Shown here piece after piece: positions 63,287 to 64,000 of a stretch of DNA of 64,000 nucleotides (positions are counted from its first letter, which is position 1; every line of letters starts with the position of its first letter). Below the pieces are notes generated by a model, which was not told the origin of the DNA, ran no database searches, and saw only the letters and a list, made by a program, of their open reading frames with translations. Both the position numbers and the translations under genes were made by a program. Source of the DNA: Pseudomonas sp. RIT288. GTDB lineage: Bacteria > Pseudomonadota > Gammaproteobacteria > Pseudomonadales > Pseudomonadaceae. The stretch is from contig NZ_JFYN01000009.1 of the NCBI RefSeq assembly GCF_000631985.1, positions 101,151 through 165,150 on the forward strand, written 5' to 3'.

Positions 63287-63422
63287 AAGCCCGTCCTTGA
63301 GAGTTCCTGCATTAGGCTTAGCTGGTATGAAGGCGGGTCGTCGTCAACAATTGTCACAAAGTCTGAATGGGCGCTTCGTAGAATCCAGACATACTTGCCG
63401 CCTTAACCGACCGAGAAGCCTT

Positions 63423-63941
63423 ATGCCCCGGCGCTTATTCAAACGTTACATGCCCGATCCGACGAGCATCAGGGAACACAAATCCTTACGCTTTCTCGGC
63501 AAGTTGCTGCATGACCCGAACCTCTGGCACCTCAATCGTCATTCGGTGGCCCGAGCGATGGCCGTCGGCCTGTTCGCGGCGTTCCTGCCGATTCCGGCGC
63601 AGATGCTGGTGGCGGCCGCTCTGGCGATCACCGTGCGCGGCAACATGCCGATTGCCGTCAGCCTGGTCTGGCTGACCAACCCGATCACCATGCCGGCGGT
63701 GTTTTTCTGCACGTACCAGACCGGGGCCTGGTTGATAAATGTGCCCGCCCGCACCCTGCCCGATTCGTTGACCTGGGAATGGATCAGCGGAGAGTTATCG
63801 ACCATGTGGCAACCGTTTTTGCTGGGGTCAGTGGTATGCGGACTGCTACTCGGCATCCTCGCCTACTTCACGGTGATGCTGTACTGGCGCTGGTGGGTGG
63901 CGCGGCAATGGGCGCGGCGCAAGAAAAGCCGCATGCGCTGA
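63423..63941 (+). CDS. DUF2062 family membrane protein
   Basis: The 172-residue protein starts MPRRLFKRYMPDPTSIREHK. The DUF2062 features are VARAMAVGLFAAFLPIPAQM, then VSLVWLTNPITMPAVFFCTY and a third hydrophobic segment near the C-terminus (GSVVCGLLLGILAYFTVMLY). It is an inner membrane protein of unknown function, divergent from comEC. The start at 63423 is chosen by homology of the N-terminus; the frame is open further upstream. Confidence 0.92.
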   Translation: MPRRLFKRYMPDPTSIREHKSLRFLGKLLHDPNLWHLNRHSVARAMAVGLFAAFLPIPAQMLVAAALAITVRGNMPIAVSLVWLTNPITMPAVFFCTYQTGAWLINVPARTLPDSLTWEWISGELSTMWQPFLLGSVVCGLLLGILAYFTVMLYWRWWVARQWARRKKSRMR

Positions 63942-63945
63942 ATGC

Positions 63946-63979
63946 AAAACGGCCTCCGCAGTGGAGGCCGTTTTGTTTT
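63946..63979 (+). terminator. terminator after the DUF2062 gene
   Basis: AAAACGGCCTCC and GGAGGCCGTTTT are exact complements around GCAGT, followed by GTTTTG. The symmetry allows function on both strands. Confidence 0.88.
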
Positions 63980-64000
63980 GTGCAGTCTGGCCTGAGCTCC

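Overview
The window looks like chromosomal DNA of a Pseudomonas of the fluorescens group. The gene order fabD-fabG-acpP-fabF-pabC-mltG-tmk-holB-pilZ-tatD and the block comEC-exbB-exbD-lpxK-trm112-kdsB-LMW phosphatase-murB are typical of that genus. So are the many short inverted repeats of the types CTGTAGGAGCTGC..., GTGGGAGCGAGCCTGCTCGCGA... and GTGGCGAGGGAGCTTGCTCCC.... There is no prophage, integrase, insertion sequence with a transposase, rRNA, tRNA or CRISPR array.

Layout. 1-2.9 kb: a cut-off MocR-type regulator, an OmpA-like lipoprotein pair and a solute-binding protein. 2.9-6.9 kb: electron transfer flavoprotein (etfA, etfB) divergent from the ETF-ubiquinone oxidoreductase, with PsrA-like and LiuR-like operator sequences at the oxidoreductase promoter. 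7-32 kb: an accessory region lying between the etf genes and the TetR/tatD core block. It holds an AraC regulator with a divergent alcohol dehydrogenase; a D-galactonate operon (dgoK, dgoA, dgoD, MFS transporter, IclR regulator); a small PAAR-protein locus with relics; small conserved proteins; a yegUVW-like operon (GntR regulator, ADP-ribosylglycohydrolase, NCS1 permease, PfkB kinase); an AraFGH sugar ABC transporter; an aldose dehydrogenase of the SDR family; an SMP-30 lactonase; and a FadR-type regulator. 32-48 kb: moaA, TetR, a probable RgsA small RNA, tatD-pilZ-holB-tmk-mltG-pabC, the fatty-acid cluster fabF-acpP-fabG-fabD-plsX-rpmF-yceD, maf, sppA, a HAD phosphatase and rluC. 48-51.5 kb: rne with a long leader. 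51.7-56 kb: a molybdenum hydroxylase with its xdhC and mocA maturation genes. 56-64 kb: the cell-envelope block murB to comEC and a DUF2062 protein.

How the genes work together. Dehydrogenase, lactonase, DgoD, DgoK and DgoA together would make a complete oxidative D-galactose route to pyruvate and glyceraldehyde-3-phosphate, with AraFGH as a possible sugar importer. The main finding supports this: the dgo promoter and the dehydrogenase promoter, 14 kb apart, are homologous from a TCCCATA-N-TATGGGA-type operator through identical -35 and -10 boxes down to the ribosome binding site and start codon. At the dehydrogenase, that start codon opens a 50-codon leader ORF that runs through a terminator-like hairpin and stops 3 bases before the dehydrogenase start, an architecture that suggests attenuation.
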